From the NCBI GenBank assembly GCA_015062655.1, contig SUUG01000011.1, positions 228,268-292,267 on the forward strand: a DNA stretch of 64,000 nucleotides. The letters are read 5' to 3'. Positions within the stretch are counted from its first letter, which is position 1, and the number at the start of each line of letters is the position of its first letter. Below are positions 33,903 through 42,134 of this stretch, piece after piece. This stretch comes from Coriobacteriaceae bacterium (GTDB lineage Bacteria > Actinomycetota > Coriobacteriia > Coriobacteriales > Coriobacteriaceae). Made by a program: the position numbers and the translations under genes. The notes beneath the pieces were generated by a model that was not told the DNA's origin, made no database searches, and saw only the letters and a list, made by a program, of their open reading frames with translations.

Positions 33903-34760
33903 TCAGGTGGGGTTCTGCGTCATGCGGTCGACCCGCGTGGAACCCGTCTTCTTGGAGGCGAGGACCGCGAGCTGGTTGATCGCGTAGTTCAGCAGGATGT
34001 AGATGATGGCCGCGACGAAATACGTGGAGACCAGGGCATCGTAGTTGGTGATGAGCACGCGGGCGTTCTGCAGCAGATCGGGGTAGCTCACCACGTAGGC
34101 GAGGGTGGTGTCCTTGACGACGACCACGAGCTGCGAGATGAGCGACGGGATCACGAAGCGGATGGCCTGCGGAACCACGATGAGCATGCGCGCGCGGAAC
34201 GGGCGCATGCCGATGGACAGCGCCGCCTCCATCTGCCCGCGCGGCACCGCGTTCACGCCGGCGCGCAGCACCTCGGCGAGCACGCCGGAGGCCGCGAGCG
34301 CCACGGGCGCGGTGAGCATCCAGAAAGCCGGGAGCTTGATGCCGTACTGCGGGACCACCAGGAAGAAGAAGTAGATCAGCAGCAGGCTCGGCACGCCGCG
34401 GAAGAAGTCCGTGAGGATCCGGCAGACGACGGCGAGAGGCCGGATGCCGCTGATGCGCCCGAGCATGAGCAGGAGCGCGAGCACCAGGGCGATCGCCGCC
34501 GCGCTCAGCGAGACCGACAGCGTCCCCAAGAAACCGGAGAACAGGAAGCCCCAGGTGGTGGGCTGGGTGAAGAAGAGCCAGTACTGCGGGTCGAGCTGGC
34601 CGGTGGCCCAGAACTGGTAGACCACGAGCGCCAGCAGCGCGGCCAGAAGCAGCGCGGCGATCCCCGTGCCGATGCGGATGCGCCGCCTCGTCTTGGGGCC
34701 GGGCTCCTCGTAGAGGGCGTCGCGCATGGAGAGCTGCGCGGACCGGGTGTTCACGCTCAT
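33903..34760 (-). CDS. Amino acid ABC transporter permease (HisMQ/GlnP type), second
   Basis: 285-residue inner-membrane permease. A ~30-residue cytoplasmic lead precedes the first helix (LLLAALLALVVYQF). TDFFRGVPSLLLIYF and the EAA coupling loop (EVLRAGVNAVPRGQMEAALS plus IGMRPF) are typical of the PAAT family, and this loop docks on the ATPase. The start ATG overlaps the stop of the first permease (4-bp ATGA overlap), so the two are translated together and form a heterodimeric channel. It is longer at the N-terminus than its partner. Confidence 0.92.
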   Translation of the reverse strand: MSVNTRSAQLSMRDALYEEPGPKTRRRIRIGTGIAALLLAALLALVVYQFWATGQLDPQYWLFFTQPTTWGFLFSGFLGTLSVSLSAAAIALVLALLLMLGRISGIRPLAVVCRILTDFFRGVPSLLLIYFFFLVVPQYGIKLPAFWMLTAPVALAASGVLAEVLRAGVNAVPRGQMEAALSIGMRPFRARMLIVVPQAIRFVIPSLISQLVVVVKDTTLAYVVSYPDLLQNARVLITNYDALVSTYFVAAIIYILLNYAINQLAVLASKKTGSTRVDRMTQNPT

Positions 34761-35416
34761 CGCAGGACCCTCACCTTCCGGTCGAGGCGGCTGCCGGCGA
34801 AGCCGATGGCGAGCGCGGTGAGCACGTAGCCGAGGGCCGACACGGCGAACGCGAGGATGCCGCCGGTGGAGCGCGTGTTGATGTAGGACACCACGCCGGT
34901 GAGCTCGGGCGGGTCGAGCGGGACCTGCGAGCCGAGCGCGGTGGTGAGCATCACGGCGATGAAGAGGTTCGTCATGGGGAGCACCGTGGAGCGCAGCGCC
35001 TGCGGGATCACGATCCGGCGGAGGATCTTGCCGAAGGACATCCCGAGCGAGCGCGCCGCCTCGATCTGGCCGACGCCGATGGTGTTGATGCCGCTCATGA
35101 AGTTCTCGGAGCCGAACGCCGAGGCGACGAGCACCACGGTCACGATCACACTCGGCAGGTAGTCGACGACGACGTTCAAGTACGGCAGGGCGTACACGAC
35201 GATGATCAGGAGCGAGACGCCGGGGATGTTGCGGAAGATCTGCACGTAGAGGTCACCGAGCCACCTCAGGGGCTTGAACGGCGACACGCGCAGCACGGTC
35301 ACGAAGACCGCGATCACCATGACGAGCGCGAAGCAGACGAGGGTCATCCCCCAAGTGGTGAGCAGCGCATCGATGTAGTTCTGCCCATACGTGGACCAGA
35401 GCTCTGTGAATCCCAT
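34757..35416 (-). CDS. Amino acid ABC transporter permease (HisMQ/GlnP type), first
   Basis: 219 residues, the shorter permease of the pair. YVQIFRNIPGVSLLIIVVYA and the EAA loop GQIEAARSLGMSFGKILRR are conserved. The ATG at 35416 has GGAGGGAGG three bases upstream; an in-frame ATG six codons earlier would overlap that site and is not used. A GC-rich hairpin lies between it and the binding-protein gene, which probably sets expression lower than that of the binding protein. Confidence 0.9.
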   Translation of the reverse strand: MGFTELWSTYGQNYIDALLTTWGMTLVCFALVMVIAVFVTVLRVSPFKPLRWLGDLYVQIFRNIPGVSLLIIVVYALPYLNVVVDYLPSVIVTVVLVASAFGSENFMSGINTIGVGQIEAARSLGMSFGKILRRIVIPQALRSTVLPMTNLFIAVMLTTALGSQVPLDPPELTGVVSYINTRSTGGILAFAVSALGYVLTALAIGFAGSRLDRKVRVLR

Positions 35417-35436
35417 GTGCCTCCCTCCGAACATCG

Positions 35437-35463
35437 GGGGCCATCAGATATGGACGGCCCCCA
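35437..35463 (-). terminator. Intercistronic hairpin between binding protein and permease genes
   Basis: GGGGGCC / GGCCCCC stem with a 13-base loop and no U-tract. Such hairpins after binding-protein genes commonly protect the upstream mRNA part and lower downstream expression. Confidence 0.5.
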
Positions 35464-35524
35464 TCATCGACCCGCGCGGACCGGAACCGCTCCCGGGGGC
35501 GCGGAGTTCTCAGATTGTTTACGC

Positions 35525-36511
35525 TTACGCCTCGATCGCGGGCGGAGTGGGAACCTCATCGACGCCGGCGCGGTCGCCGATGGTGATCTTCCACAGCTCT
35601 TCCCAGGTGCCGTCCTCCTCGATCTGCTTAAGGAAGCCGTTGACGAAGGCGACGGCGTCGGAGCCGAGCGGCAGGCCGATGCCGTAGGGGTCGATGGGGC
35701 CGAACGGTTCGCCGGCGAGCTGGTACTTGCCCGGCTGCTTGATGATGGCGCCGAGGAGCATGTTGCGGTCGATGACGTAGGCGTCGACGCGCTTCTGGAG
35801 CAGCGCGCTGCGGGCCTCCTCGTCGGTCTTGAACTCCTGGAGCGTGGCGTCAGGCGCGAGCTCCTCCATGATGGACGGGCCGGTGGAGCCGGACTGCACG
35901 GCGACCTTCTTGCCCGCGAGGTCGTCGACGCCCTTGATGTCCTCGTTGCCCTTCACGACCAGGATGGACTGCTGGCTTTGGTAGTAGGGGCCGGCGAAGG
36001 AGATGATCTTCTTGCGGTCGTCGGTGATGGAGTAGGTGGCGAACACGGCGTCAACGGTGTCGTTCTGCAGGACCGACTCGCGCGTGTCGGAGGTGACCTG
36101 TGTGACCTCGAACTTGCCCTCGTCGCCCAGAATGTAGCGGGTGAGGAGCTGCGCGAGGCCGGCGTCGAAGCCGCGGAGCTTGCCGTCCTTCTCGTCGAGC
36201 AGGCTGAACAGCGTGGAGGTCTGGGTCATGCCGAGGCGGATGCTGCCGGCGTCCTTGATCTTCTTGGCCCAGGTGCTCGCGGAGATGGCGGCGTCATCGG
36301 CCGTGGTGCCGGAGGCGATCAGCTTGTCGTAGGCCGCGGCGTCGAGGGCGACGGGCGTCTCCTCCTCAGCGCTGCCGGCGGCGCTACCGGCGGGCGCGGG
36401 AGCGGGGGTGTTGCCGCAGGCGGCGAGGCCGAGGGCGGCCACCGCGCTGACGGCGCCGAGGCCCAGGGCCTGGCGGCGGTTGATCATGAGCTTGCTTGCG
36501 GAGTTCTTCAT
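35525..36511 (-). CDS. Amino acid ABC transporter substrate-binding lipoprotein
   Basis: 328 residues. The N-terminus NRRQALGLGAVSAVAALGLA ends in a lipobox (LAAC, lipidated Cys 32); the paired arginines make a twin-arginine route possible. A Ala/Pro/Glu spacer follows, then a family 3 solute-binding domain (IRLGMTQTSTLFSLLDEKDG, GFDAGLAQLL, DAVFATYSITDDRKKIISFA, GKKVAVQSGSTG, YGIGLPLGSDAVAFVN). First gene of the five-gene uptake operon. GGAGAAGGG precedes the ATG. A minus-strand TATACT at 36570-36575 is a possible -10. The family includes glutamate, glutamine and cystine binders, so the substrate is open. Confidence 0.9.
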   Translation of the reverse strand: MKNSASKLMINRRQALGLGAVSAVAALGLAACGNTPAPAPAGSAAGSAEEETPVALDAAAYDKLIASGTTADDAAISASTWAKKIKDAGSIRLGMTQTSTLFSLLDEKDGKLRGFDAGLAQLLTRYILGDEGKFEVTQVTSDTRESVLQNDTVDAVFATYSITDDRKKIISFAGPYYQSQQSILVVKGNEDIKGVDDLAGKKVAVQSGSTGPSIMEELAPDATLQEFKTDEEARSALLQKRVDAYVIDRNMLLGAIIKQPGKYQLAGEPFGPIDPYGIGLPLGSDAVAFVNGFLKQIEEDGTWEELWKITIGDRAGVDEVPTPPAIEA

Positions 36512-36731
36512 AATGAACCCTTCTCCTATCGCGGGGGCAGCTGCCCCATGGATGGCTTATGTGCTCGATAGTATACCTACCTGGCCGCGGTCTTATACAC
36601 ATATGCGCAGGTCAAAAATAATTCATAATAGACCAGTAGGTTAAAGGGTTATTAAAGGTCGCCAGCATCGGGCGACCCGGGCGGCGGACCGGTTTACAGC
36701 CTGGCGCGAGACACCGCCCGCCCCGCACGCC

Positions 36732-36769
36732 AAAAGAAAGGGGCCGACCCGGTATCCCGGATCGGCCCC
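36732..36769 (-). terminator. Intrinsic terminator of rplJL
   Basis: A 13-bp near-perfect stem (GGGGCCGATCCGG / CCGGGTCGGCCCC) is followed on the minus strand by TTTCTTTT, ~35 bp after the rplL stop codon. Confidence 0.9.
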
Positions 36770-36803
36770 TCGCACCCGCAGGTGAATCGGTATGAAACCG
36801 AAG

Positions 36804-37184
36804 TTACTTCAGGGTGACGGCAGCACCGGCGGCCTCGAGCTTCTCCTTGGCGGCGTCGGCGTCCTCCTTCTTCACACCCTCGAGGACGGCCTTGGGAGCG
36901 CCCTCGACGACCTCCTTGGCCTCCTTGAGGCCGAGGCTGGTGAGCTCGCGGACAACCTTGATGACCTGGATCTTGTTGTCGCCGAAGCCCTCGAGCACGA
37001 CGTCGAACTCGGTCTTCTCCTCAGCGGCGGCCTCGCCGGCGGCAGCCGGGCCGGCGACGACGGCGGCGGGGGCGGCGGCGGAGACGCCGAAGGTCTCCTC
37101 GATCGCCTTGACGAGCTCGGAAGCCTCGAGCAGGGTCATTTCCTTCAGAGCCTCGATGATCTCATCGGTGGTGAGCTTAGCCAT
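36804..37184 (-). CDS. rplL: Ribosomal protein L7/L12
   Basis: 126 residues, stalk protein of the large subunit that recruits translation factors. It has an N-terminal dimerisation helix pair ([20 protein letters not shown]), an Ala/Gly/Pro-rich hinge (about 35-55) and the conserved C-terminal domain ([31 protein letters not shown]). It lies 97 bp after rplJ, with a small GCACG/CGTGC hairpin between them (near 37241-37254). In most bacteria rpoB follows directly; here a terminator follows and rpoB is 12 kb away. Confidence 0.97.
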   Translation of the reverse strand: MAKLTTDEIIEALKEMTLLEASELVKAIEETFGVSAAAPAAVVAGPAAAGEAAAEEKTEFDVVLEGFGDNKIQVIKVVRELTSLGLKEAKEVVEGAPKAVLEGVKKEDADAAKEKLEAAGAAVTLK

Positions 37185-37281
37185 TTCAAATCCTTTCGGT
37201 TCCCGCGCCGGTGGGCGCGAAGATCGTTATGTGATGACGCACGGGACCGTGCGCCGGGTGCGCGACCGGACCGCGCGACTG

Positions 37282-37806
37282 CTAGGCAGCCTTCTGCTCG
37301 GAGACCTGCTGGATCGAGCGGGCGAGCCCGCTGGACACGCCGTTGACGCAGACCGCGAGATCGCGAGCGAAACCGTTGATGAGACCGGCGATCTGGCCCA
37401 GGAGCTGATCCTTGGTGGGGAGCTCGGCGATAGCCTTGACCTCATCGGCCGTGACGGGCTTGCCCTCGGAGATACCGCCCTTGACCTCCAGGACGCCCTT
37501 CGCGTTCGCGGCGAAGTCCTTGAGGACCTTGGCGGCCTCGACGGGCTCGGTCTCGTAGAAGACATAGGCCACGGGGCCGACGAGGAGCTCGTCGATCTCG
37601 GGCTGGCCCTGGTTGTTGAGGGCGATGCGGGCGAGGTTGTTCTTGTAGACCTTCATCTCGGCACCGACCTCGCGAAGCTGATGACGCAGATCCTGCGCCT
37701 GCTTCACCGTGAGACCGTTGTAGTTGACGACGAAGACACCGGCGTTGGACTCGATGTGAGACTCGATCTCGGCGACCTTGTCGATCTTGTGCTGCTTTAC
37801 TGCCAT
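37282..37806 (-). CDS. rplJ: Ribosomal protein L10
   Basis: 174 residues. The base of the L7/L12 stalk and the translational repressor that binds its own leader. The N-terminal rRNA-binding domain (FVVNYNGLTVKQAQDLRHQL, EMKVYKNNLARIAL) and the C-terminal helix that docks L7/L12 dimers (LLGQIAGLINGFARDLAV) are visible. The ATG follows AGGAGGT. First gene after the L10 leader and attenuator. Confidence 0.97.
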   Translation of the reverse strand: MAVKQHKIDKVAEIESHIESNAGVFVVNYNGLTVKQAQDLRHQLREVGAEMKVYKNNLARIALNNQGQPEIDELLVGPVAYVFYETEPVEAAKVLKDFAANAKGVLEVKGGISEGKPVTADEVKAIAELPTKDQLLGQIAGLINGFARDLAVCVNGVSSGLARSIQQVSEQKAA

Positions 37807-37861
37807 ACGTACACCTCCTTCTTCGCTTTCTCGGGCATGACCCGCCGACGAGCGGGCGCTC

Positions 37862-37998
37862 CGAAAAAGGAAGCCCCCGCGCTGCGAGAGCGACGGGGGC
37901 GAGAAGTCAGGTTGACTTGTCGACCACCTCGGCTGGCGGGAACCCCATTACGCCGTGGGGCACGGGCCCCTGGCACCAGCTGTCTCTGGCAGCAGATC
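37862..37998 (-). ncRNA. Ribosomal protein L10 leader RNA with attenuator
   Basis: The transcript between the promoter and rplJ contains the L10-leader hallmark CTGCCAGAGACAGCTGGTGC and, further on, AGCCGAGGTGGTCGACAAG, then a GC-rich stem (GCCCCCG ... CGGGGGC, 37871-37900) ending in CTTCCTTTTT. In characterised species L10 (with L7/L12) binds this leader to repress the operon. The terminal stem suggests transcription attenuation as the output. Boundaries are approximate. Confidence 0.82.
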
Positions 37999-38015
37999 AT
38001 GCTTTGAACATGTGG

Positions 38016-38044
38016 ATTATGCCAAGCGGGTGCGGGGCCGTCAA
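38016..38044 (-). promoter_or_regulatory. Promoter of rplJL
   Basis: On the minus strand TTGACG, a 17-bp spacer and CATAAT. The predicted start lies ~10 bp before the L10 leader. Clear sigma-70-type promoter separating rplJL from rplKA. Confidence 0.8.
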
Positions 38045-38090
38045 GCGCGGCGCACCCTCCCCCACCGCACCTGCACAAAAGCGCCCGCGC

Positions 38091-38285
38091 TCAGGCGGCG
38101 CGGTCGCAGCGCAGGGCGTCGCGCATCTCCCCGCCCACGGTGCTCGTGAAGAGCGTGAGGGGAAAGCCGGCGCCCACCATGGCCGACCGGTCCGCCGCAT
38201 CGATGACCTCGTGGGTGGCGACCGTATAGGGGAACACGTTGCCGTCGAGGTCCGTGAACGTGAGGGCGTCGTGCCGCCGCACGCA
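38091..38285 (-). pseudogene. Sortase remnant, catalytic Cys replaced by Ser
   Basis: About 62 codons read like the C-terminal third of a class B-type sortase: LTFTDLDGNVFPYTVA, then VIDAADRSAM, then LTLFTSTVGGEMRDALRCDR and stop. Active sortases have LTLxTCT at this point. Here the cysteine codon has become AGC (Ser). Upstream there is no start or fold, only repeat DNA, so the N-terminal two thirds including the catalytic His are missing. Family assignment rests on this short motif. Confidence 0.5.
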
Positions 38286-38436
38286 CCCGCGGACGGGCGG
38301 TTCCATCGGTTGATGGATTGCCACGCGCGCGCCTTGGCTGCCTGCGCTCGGTTTGGCTGCCCTCGTTCGCCTTGGCTGCCCGCACGCCTTGGATGTGCCG
38401 TGAAGCGGGGTTGCGGGCAAACCTTCATGGCATCTT

Positions 38437-38620
38437 GGCCCCAAACCGCGTTGCTTTGGGTTCAGATCGTTCGAACGCACGCGAGATGCACCGATATAGA
38501 TGTTTGATTTCATGGGTTCAGGCCCCCGTATTGATACTCGGGCCTCTGATACACAACGCCTGCTAGGCAGTTTGGCCTCATCGCCTTCAGGTTGAACCCA
38601 AAGCAGCGCGGTTTGGGGCC
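38437..38620. repeat. Nested palindromic element, family 6 (single copy)
   Basis: Outer arms GGCCCCAAACCGCGTTGCTT (38437) and its near-perfect inverse ending GCGGTTTGGGGCC (38620) extend ~29 bp with one or two mismatches. Inside are two stems, GGCCCCCGTAT / ATACTCGGGCC (38521-38543) and GCCTGCTAGGC. No coding sequence is credible in this 760-bp gap apart from the sortase remnant. Confidence 0.8.
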
Positions 38621-38806
38621 ACTTCGTCGAAATGGTTTAGGGAAATTCGCTCGATGCATATCTTTTCCTATGCATTTGGCGGGCGCTGGGGCGGCGTGGC
38701 ATGTGAAGGGCGCCGCGAACGGCGATGCGGGGCCCGCAAGGGTGCCTGCGCCCCTCTTCCGAGCGCGGTTCTGTCACACTTGAAACCAAGAGAGGAGACT
38801 CGACAC

Positions 38807-39547
38807 ATGAACACCGATCATACGATGCCCGCAAAAGACGCAGTCGGCCCGCGACCGAGCGCACGGCTCCCCCGCCGCATCGGCCTTGTCGATTTGGATG
38901 CCAGCTCACAGCCGAGCACCGCGGGCCTCCTCCTTGAGGACCTGACGGAGGCGCTGCTCGCATACGATCGCGTCTCCAACCTTCCCGGCGCCGAGACCGA
39001 TCCACCGCAGATCACGCGCATCGGGGCGGGTGCCAGCTCGATCGCGGGCGTCGACGCGTTCATCATCGGGGGGCGCCTCGACGGTGACCACGCGAGGCGG
39101 CTCGAGCGGCTGCTCCCACATGGAGGGGAATCGCTTGCCGGCACCCGCGTCTACGCGGTCGCCGTCACCGAAGCCGCGAGTGCCGCTCCCCTAGAACCCT
39201 CCCTGGACGACCTCGCCGCATGGTGCCAAGAGCACGGGTTGATCTGGAGCGGGGGCGTGATCGTCCAAGGGGAGGCGTTCACGCGGGCCGTCCAGGGGAC
39301 CGCTCGCATGGGATGGCTGCGTCGCCGCTGCTCAGAGGCTATCGACCGCCTCATCGGCGCCATCCGCGGGGGCATGAGCGTGCCCGAGGCGGCCGTCGCC
39401 TACGGGGGCCCGCGACGCAAGGGCAGGCGCGCGTCCGGCATGCGCCCCGATGCGATCCATGTGGCGCCACCCCTCCCTCGCTTTCTCCTCCGCCCGCTGT
39501 CCCGCCTGCTCTTGCAGCGAGGCGAGCACCGACACCAGGGCCTGTGA
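38807..39547 (+). CDS. Possible flavodoxin-fold protein, function unknown
   Basis: 246 residues. The ATG follows AGAGGAG at good spacing. The pattern GLVDLDASSQPSTAGLLLED, then VDAFIIGGRLDGDHARRLER, VYAVAVTEAASAAPL and WCQEHGLIWSGGVIVQGEAF suggests alternating strands and helices as in NADPH-dependent FMN reductases or flavodoxins, but no clear FMN loop is visible and I do not assign a reaction. The last ~50 residues are basic and Pro/Arg-rich (GPRRKGRRASGMRPD). 21 bp upstream of the BadF-type kinase on the same strand, so probably co-transcribed. Confidence 0.6.
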   Translation: MNTDHTMPAKDAVGPRPSARLPRRIGLVDLDASSQPSTAGLLLEDLTEALLAYDRVSNLPGAETDPPQITRIGAGASSIAGVDAFIIGGRLDGDHARRLERLLPHGGESLAGTRVYAVAVTEAASAAPLEPSLDDLAAWCQEHGLIWSGGVIVQGEAFTRAVQGTARMGWLRRRCSEAIDRLIGAIRGGMSVPEAAVAYGGPRRKGRRASGMRPDAIHVAPPLPRFLLRPLSRLLLQRGEHRHQGL

Positions 39548-39568
39548 CCCCCGATCGAAAGGAACCCC

Positions 39569-40492
39569 GTGCTCATCCTCGGCATCGATGGCGGCGGCAC
39601 GAAGACCGCCTGCACCCTGTTCGCCCCCACCGACCGCGGGCTCGAGCCGCGCGGCCGCCTCACGCTTCCCACCTGCCACCACGCTCAGGTGGGACGCGAC
39701 GGGATGCGAGACGTCCTCGCAAAGGCGGCCACGTGGGCGCGCGCCGAGGCCGCGGGCGCACCCCTGGGCATCGCGTTCGCCATCTGCGGCTACGGTGAGG
39801 GTGCGGAATCCTCCCGCGCGATCGAGGAGGCCTGCGCCGACGTCGCGAACGGGGATTCCCATATCGTCGTCAACGATGTCGAGGCGGCCTGGGCAGCTGG
39901 CCTCGATCTGGCAGACGGCATCGTCATCATCGCCGGCACCGGCTCCATCGCCTACGGCGTGAGCGACGGGCGCGCAATGCGTTGCGGAGGCTGGGACTAC
40001 CTGCTCGGCGACGAGGGCTCCGGAGGATGGCTCGGCAAGGAGGCGCTGTTCGCCTACACGCGGCAGGCTGACGGACGCGCGGCGCGAGGTCCGCTCTTCG
40101 AGCTCGTCAACCGCGAGCTCGGGCTTGGGGACCCGTTCGACCTCATCGCCTACGCGAACCGTCATTTCGCCGACCGCGGGGCCATCTCCGCGCTCGCGCC
40201 GCTCGTGACACAGGCGGCGGCCGAAGGCGATGCCGGCGCCCGGTCCATCCTCGCGCGTGCAGCCGAGGAGGAGGCCGCCCTCGTGGAGGCGATCATCCGG
40301 GAGATCTTCCCCGCAGGCGGAAGCGAGATCCCCGTGTCGTATATCGGCGGCACCTTCAAAGCGGGCGCCCTCATCTTGAACCCGCTTGCGCGCGCCCTTC
40401 CCGCGCGCTGCCGGCTCACGGCGCCCCGGCACACGCCGGAGGCCGGGGCCGCGTTGCTGCTTTTGAGGGACCGGGCGCCCGAGACGCGGTGA
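39569..40492 (+). CDS. BadF/BadG/BcrA-type ATPase, N-acetylglucosamine kinase-like
   Basis: 307 residues of the ASKHA (actin/hexokinase) fold. The phosphate-1 motif LILGIDGGGTKTACTL is at the N-terminus, VNDVEAAWAAG carries the catalytic Asp, GIVIIAGTGSIAYG is the phosphate-2 loop, and GDEGSGGWLG is diagnostic for the GlcNAc-kinase branch. Likely phosphorylates an amino sugar during recycling, which would fit a cell with GH123-type glycan release, but the substrate is inferred. GTG start eight bases after GAAAGGA. Ends before a 0.8-kb gap holding a family 2 element. Confidence 0.85.
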   Translation: MLILGIDGGGTKTACTLFAPTDRGLEPRGRLTLPTCHHAQVGRDGMRDVLAKAATWARAEAAGAPLGIAFAICGYGEGAESSRAIEEACADVANGDSHIVVNDVEAAWAAGLDLADGIVIIAGTGSIAYGVSDGRAMRCGGWDYLLGDEGSGGWLGKEALFAYTRQADGRAARGPLFELVNRELGLGDPFDLIAYANRHFADRGAISALAPLVTQAAAEGDAGARSILARAAEEEAALVEAIIREIFPAGGSEIPVSYIGGTFKAGALILNPLARALPARCRLTAPRHTPEAGAALLLLRDRAPETR

Positions 40493-40612
40493 GGGCCGTC
40501 GGGTGCGCGGCGGCTCGCCGTTGAAACCGGGGGCGCCGGTGATCGTCCGAGGCCTGAGCGCGGGAGGTGGGGCACGACTGGAGCCTCCCAGAGCCTGAGG
40601 CGTCAGGCCCGG

Positions 40613-40812
40613 TTGCGTTTCTTACGGCTCTGCACGCTTTCGCGAAACAAAATGACCCCTGTGCACATCGACGTGCAAAGGGGCCATTTTTGCAACCGCG
40701 CCGAACTGGGGAAACGCCCCCGCTACTCCACGTACCGCCGCGCGGATGTACACAGCCGCTAGAAACGCAACTCACCTCGGCGCGCGGGCGTACACAGCCG
40801 CAAGGAAGGCAG
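40613..40812. repeat. Nested palindromic element, family 2, copy 3
   Basis: Outer word TTGCGTTTCTTACGGCTCTG (40613) pairs with TGTACACAGCCGCTAGAAAC (40747), and an extra outer copy lies at 40790. The inner stem is TGACCCCTGTGCAC / GTGCAAAGGGGCCA (40652-40686) with a 6-base loop. Compared with copies 1-2 both sides of the inner stem have changed together. The remaining ~430 bp up to the glutaredoxin gene show only arginine/proline-rich spurious frames. Confidence 0.8.
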
Positions 40813-41249
40813 CCGACCCCGCCCCGAAGACTCCGGACCCTGAGATCCCGGTTCCAGGCAGATCAACTCCGAGAGCCCCATGCCCAAAGGCGTCCACCCC
40901 GGTTGCCGCAGCACCCCGAAGCCCCCTTGCACCGGCGACATCGCGCCCCAAGGCCGGCCGCAAGGGCACCCCGGACGCCCCGCGCACCGCGCCATCCCAA
41001 CCATTCGATATCGTCTTTTCGGACGCTTTCAGGGCGAATCACACCGCAAATCGTCCGATTTTGCGACTTTAAATCAACAGACACCCTCCCACGGCAGTCG
41101 CAGCAGACTTCGCTCAACCGCAACCTCGCCCAGAGGCCAGAACGGCCATCGCATGGGGACAGCCCGACCACGACCCCGCCAATGGCCACGACCCCGCCCA
41201 AAGGCCGCGCTGCCCGCCGCATGTAAGCGGCCGTCCCACAGCACGCAAA

Positions 41250-41290
41250 CAAAAAACGCCCCCGCCCGAAAGCTCCGGACGGAGGCGCGT
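41250..41290 (-). terminator. Intrinsic terminator of the glutaredoxin-like gene
   Basis: On the minus strand GCGCCTCCGTCCGGAGC pairs imperfectly with a CGGGCGGGGGCG arm, then TTTTTTG. ~33 bp after the stop codon. Confidence 0.8.
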
Positions 41291-41323
41291 CCATGCCGCA
41301 GGGCGTGTCCTGCCGAGCCTGCC

Positions 41324-41569
41324 TTACGCGAAGGCCTTCTCGAGATGGGCGATGATGTCGTCGGACTCATAGAGCGGCTTGCCGTCGATGAACAGGCACG
41401 GCACCTGGGTCTTACCGCCCACGCGCTCAAGCTCGGCGGCGGCATCGGCATCGGCCGCGATGTTGCGGGTGGGGATCTCGATATTGCGCTCCTTCATGAA
41501 CGCCAGCACCTTGTTGCAGTACGGGCAGAAGGGGCGGAAGTACAGGACGAGGGACTCTTCATTTGCCAT
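41324..41569 (-). CDS. Glutaredoxin-like thiol oxidoreductase
   Basis: 81 residues with the redox motif CPYC at positions 15-18 in [17 protein letters not shown]. The cis-proline element [20 protein letters not shown] completes the thioredoxin fold. It probably reduces disulfides or glutathione/mycoredoxin-type mixed disulfides in the cytosol. AAGGAGG lies six bases before the ATG. Divergent from the YbjQ gene and with its own terminator, hence monocistronic. Confidence 0.9.
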   Translation of the reverse strand: MANEESLVLYFRPFCPYCNKVLAFMKERNIEIPTRNIAADADAAAELERVGGKTQVPCLFIDGKPLYESDDIIAHLEKAFA

Positions 41570-41725
41570 GGTGGCCTCCTTGGTTTCATACGCACCGGGA
41601 CGGGTGCGGTCGGTCGCCGAGAGTATACCCACGCTCGGCGGGTGTTTGCGCGGACGCGGCATGGGGAACATATTGAGCAAGACGGGCGCACAGGGCCAAC
41701 CGCTGACCACGACATAAGGAGCACC

Positions 41726-42046
41726 ATGATCATCACCACCACGCCAGGCGTCGACGGGCGCCAGATCACGAAGTACCACGGCATCGTCTTTGGCGAGGTC
41801 ATCACCGGCACCAACGTGTTCAAGGACTTCGCCGCGGGCGTCCGCAACCTCGTGGGCGGACGCAGCCGGAGCTACGAGAACGAGCTCCTCGCCGCGCGTG
41901 AGAAGGCCGTCGCGGAGATGGGCCGGCGCGCCGAAGCGCTCGGGGCGGACGCCGTCGTGGGCGTGGACATCGACTACGAGACGCTTGGGACCGACAACGG
42001 CATGCTCATGGTGACGGCCAGCGGCACCGCCGTGAAACTCTCGTAA
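41726..42046 (+). CDS. YbjQ/UPF0145 family protein
   Basis: 106 residues, heavy-metal-binding-domain-like family of unknown function that forms ring-shaped oligomers in known structures. [35 protein letters not shown] and [17 protein letters not shown] are hallmark segments. AAGGAG precedes the ATG at five bases. A possible promoter is TTGCGC, 17 bp, CATATT just upstream (about 41646-41675). Some members assist stress or metal responses, but nothing here fixes a role. Confidence 0.88.
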   Translation: MIITTTPGVDGRQITKYHGIVFGEVITGTNVFKDFAAGVRNLVGGRSRSYENELLAAREKAVAEMGRRAEALGADAVVGVDIDYETLGTDNGMLMVTASGTAVKLS

Positions 42047-42073
42047 ACACCGTCTCACCTGCATGTTCGCACG

Positions 42074-42107
42074 CCGCGCAGGTCCGCAAGGGCCTGCGCG
42101 GTCTTCT
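42074..42107 (+). terminator. Terminator after the YbjQ gene
   Basis: CCGCGCAGG / CCTGCGCGG stem with a 10-base loop followed by TCTTCT. Lies between convergent genes. Confidence 0.65.
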
Positions 42108-42134
42108 ATGGGCGCACCCACGCACCCCGGACCG

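Noticed and set aside
40863..41294. Minus-strand frame in the gap before the glutaredoxin gene
   Set aside because: It overlaps the glutaredoxin terminator and translates to Gly/Arg/Cys-rich sequence without motifs.
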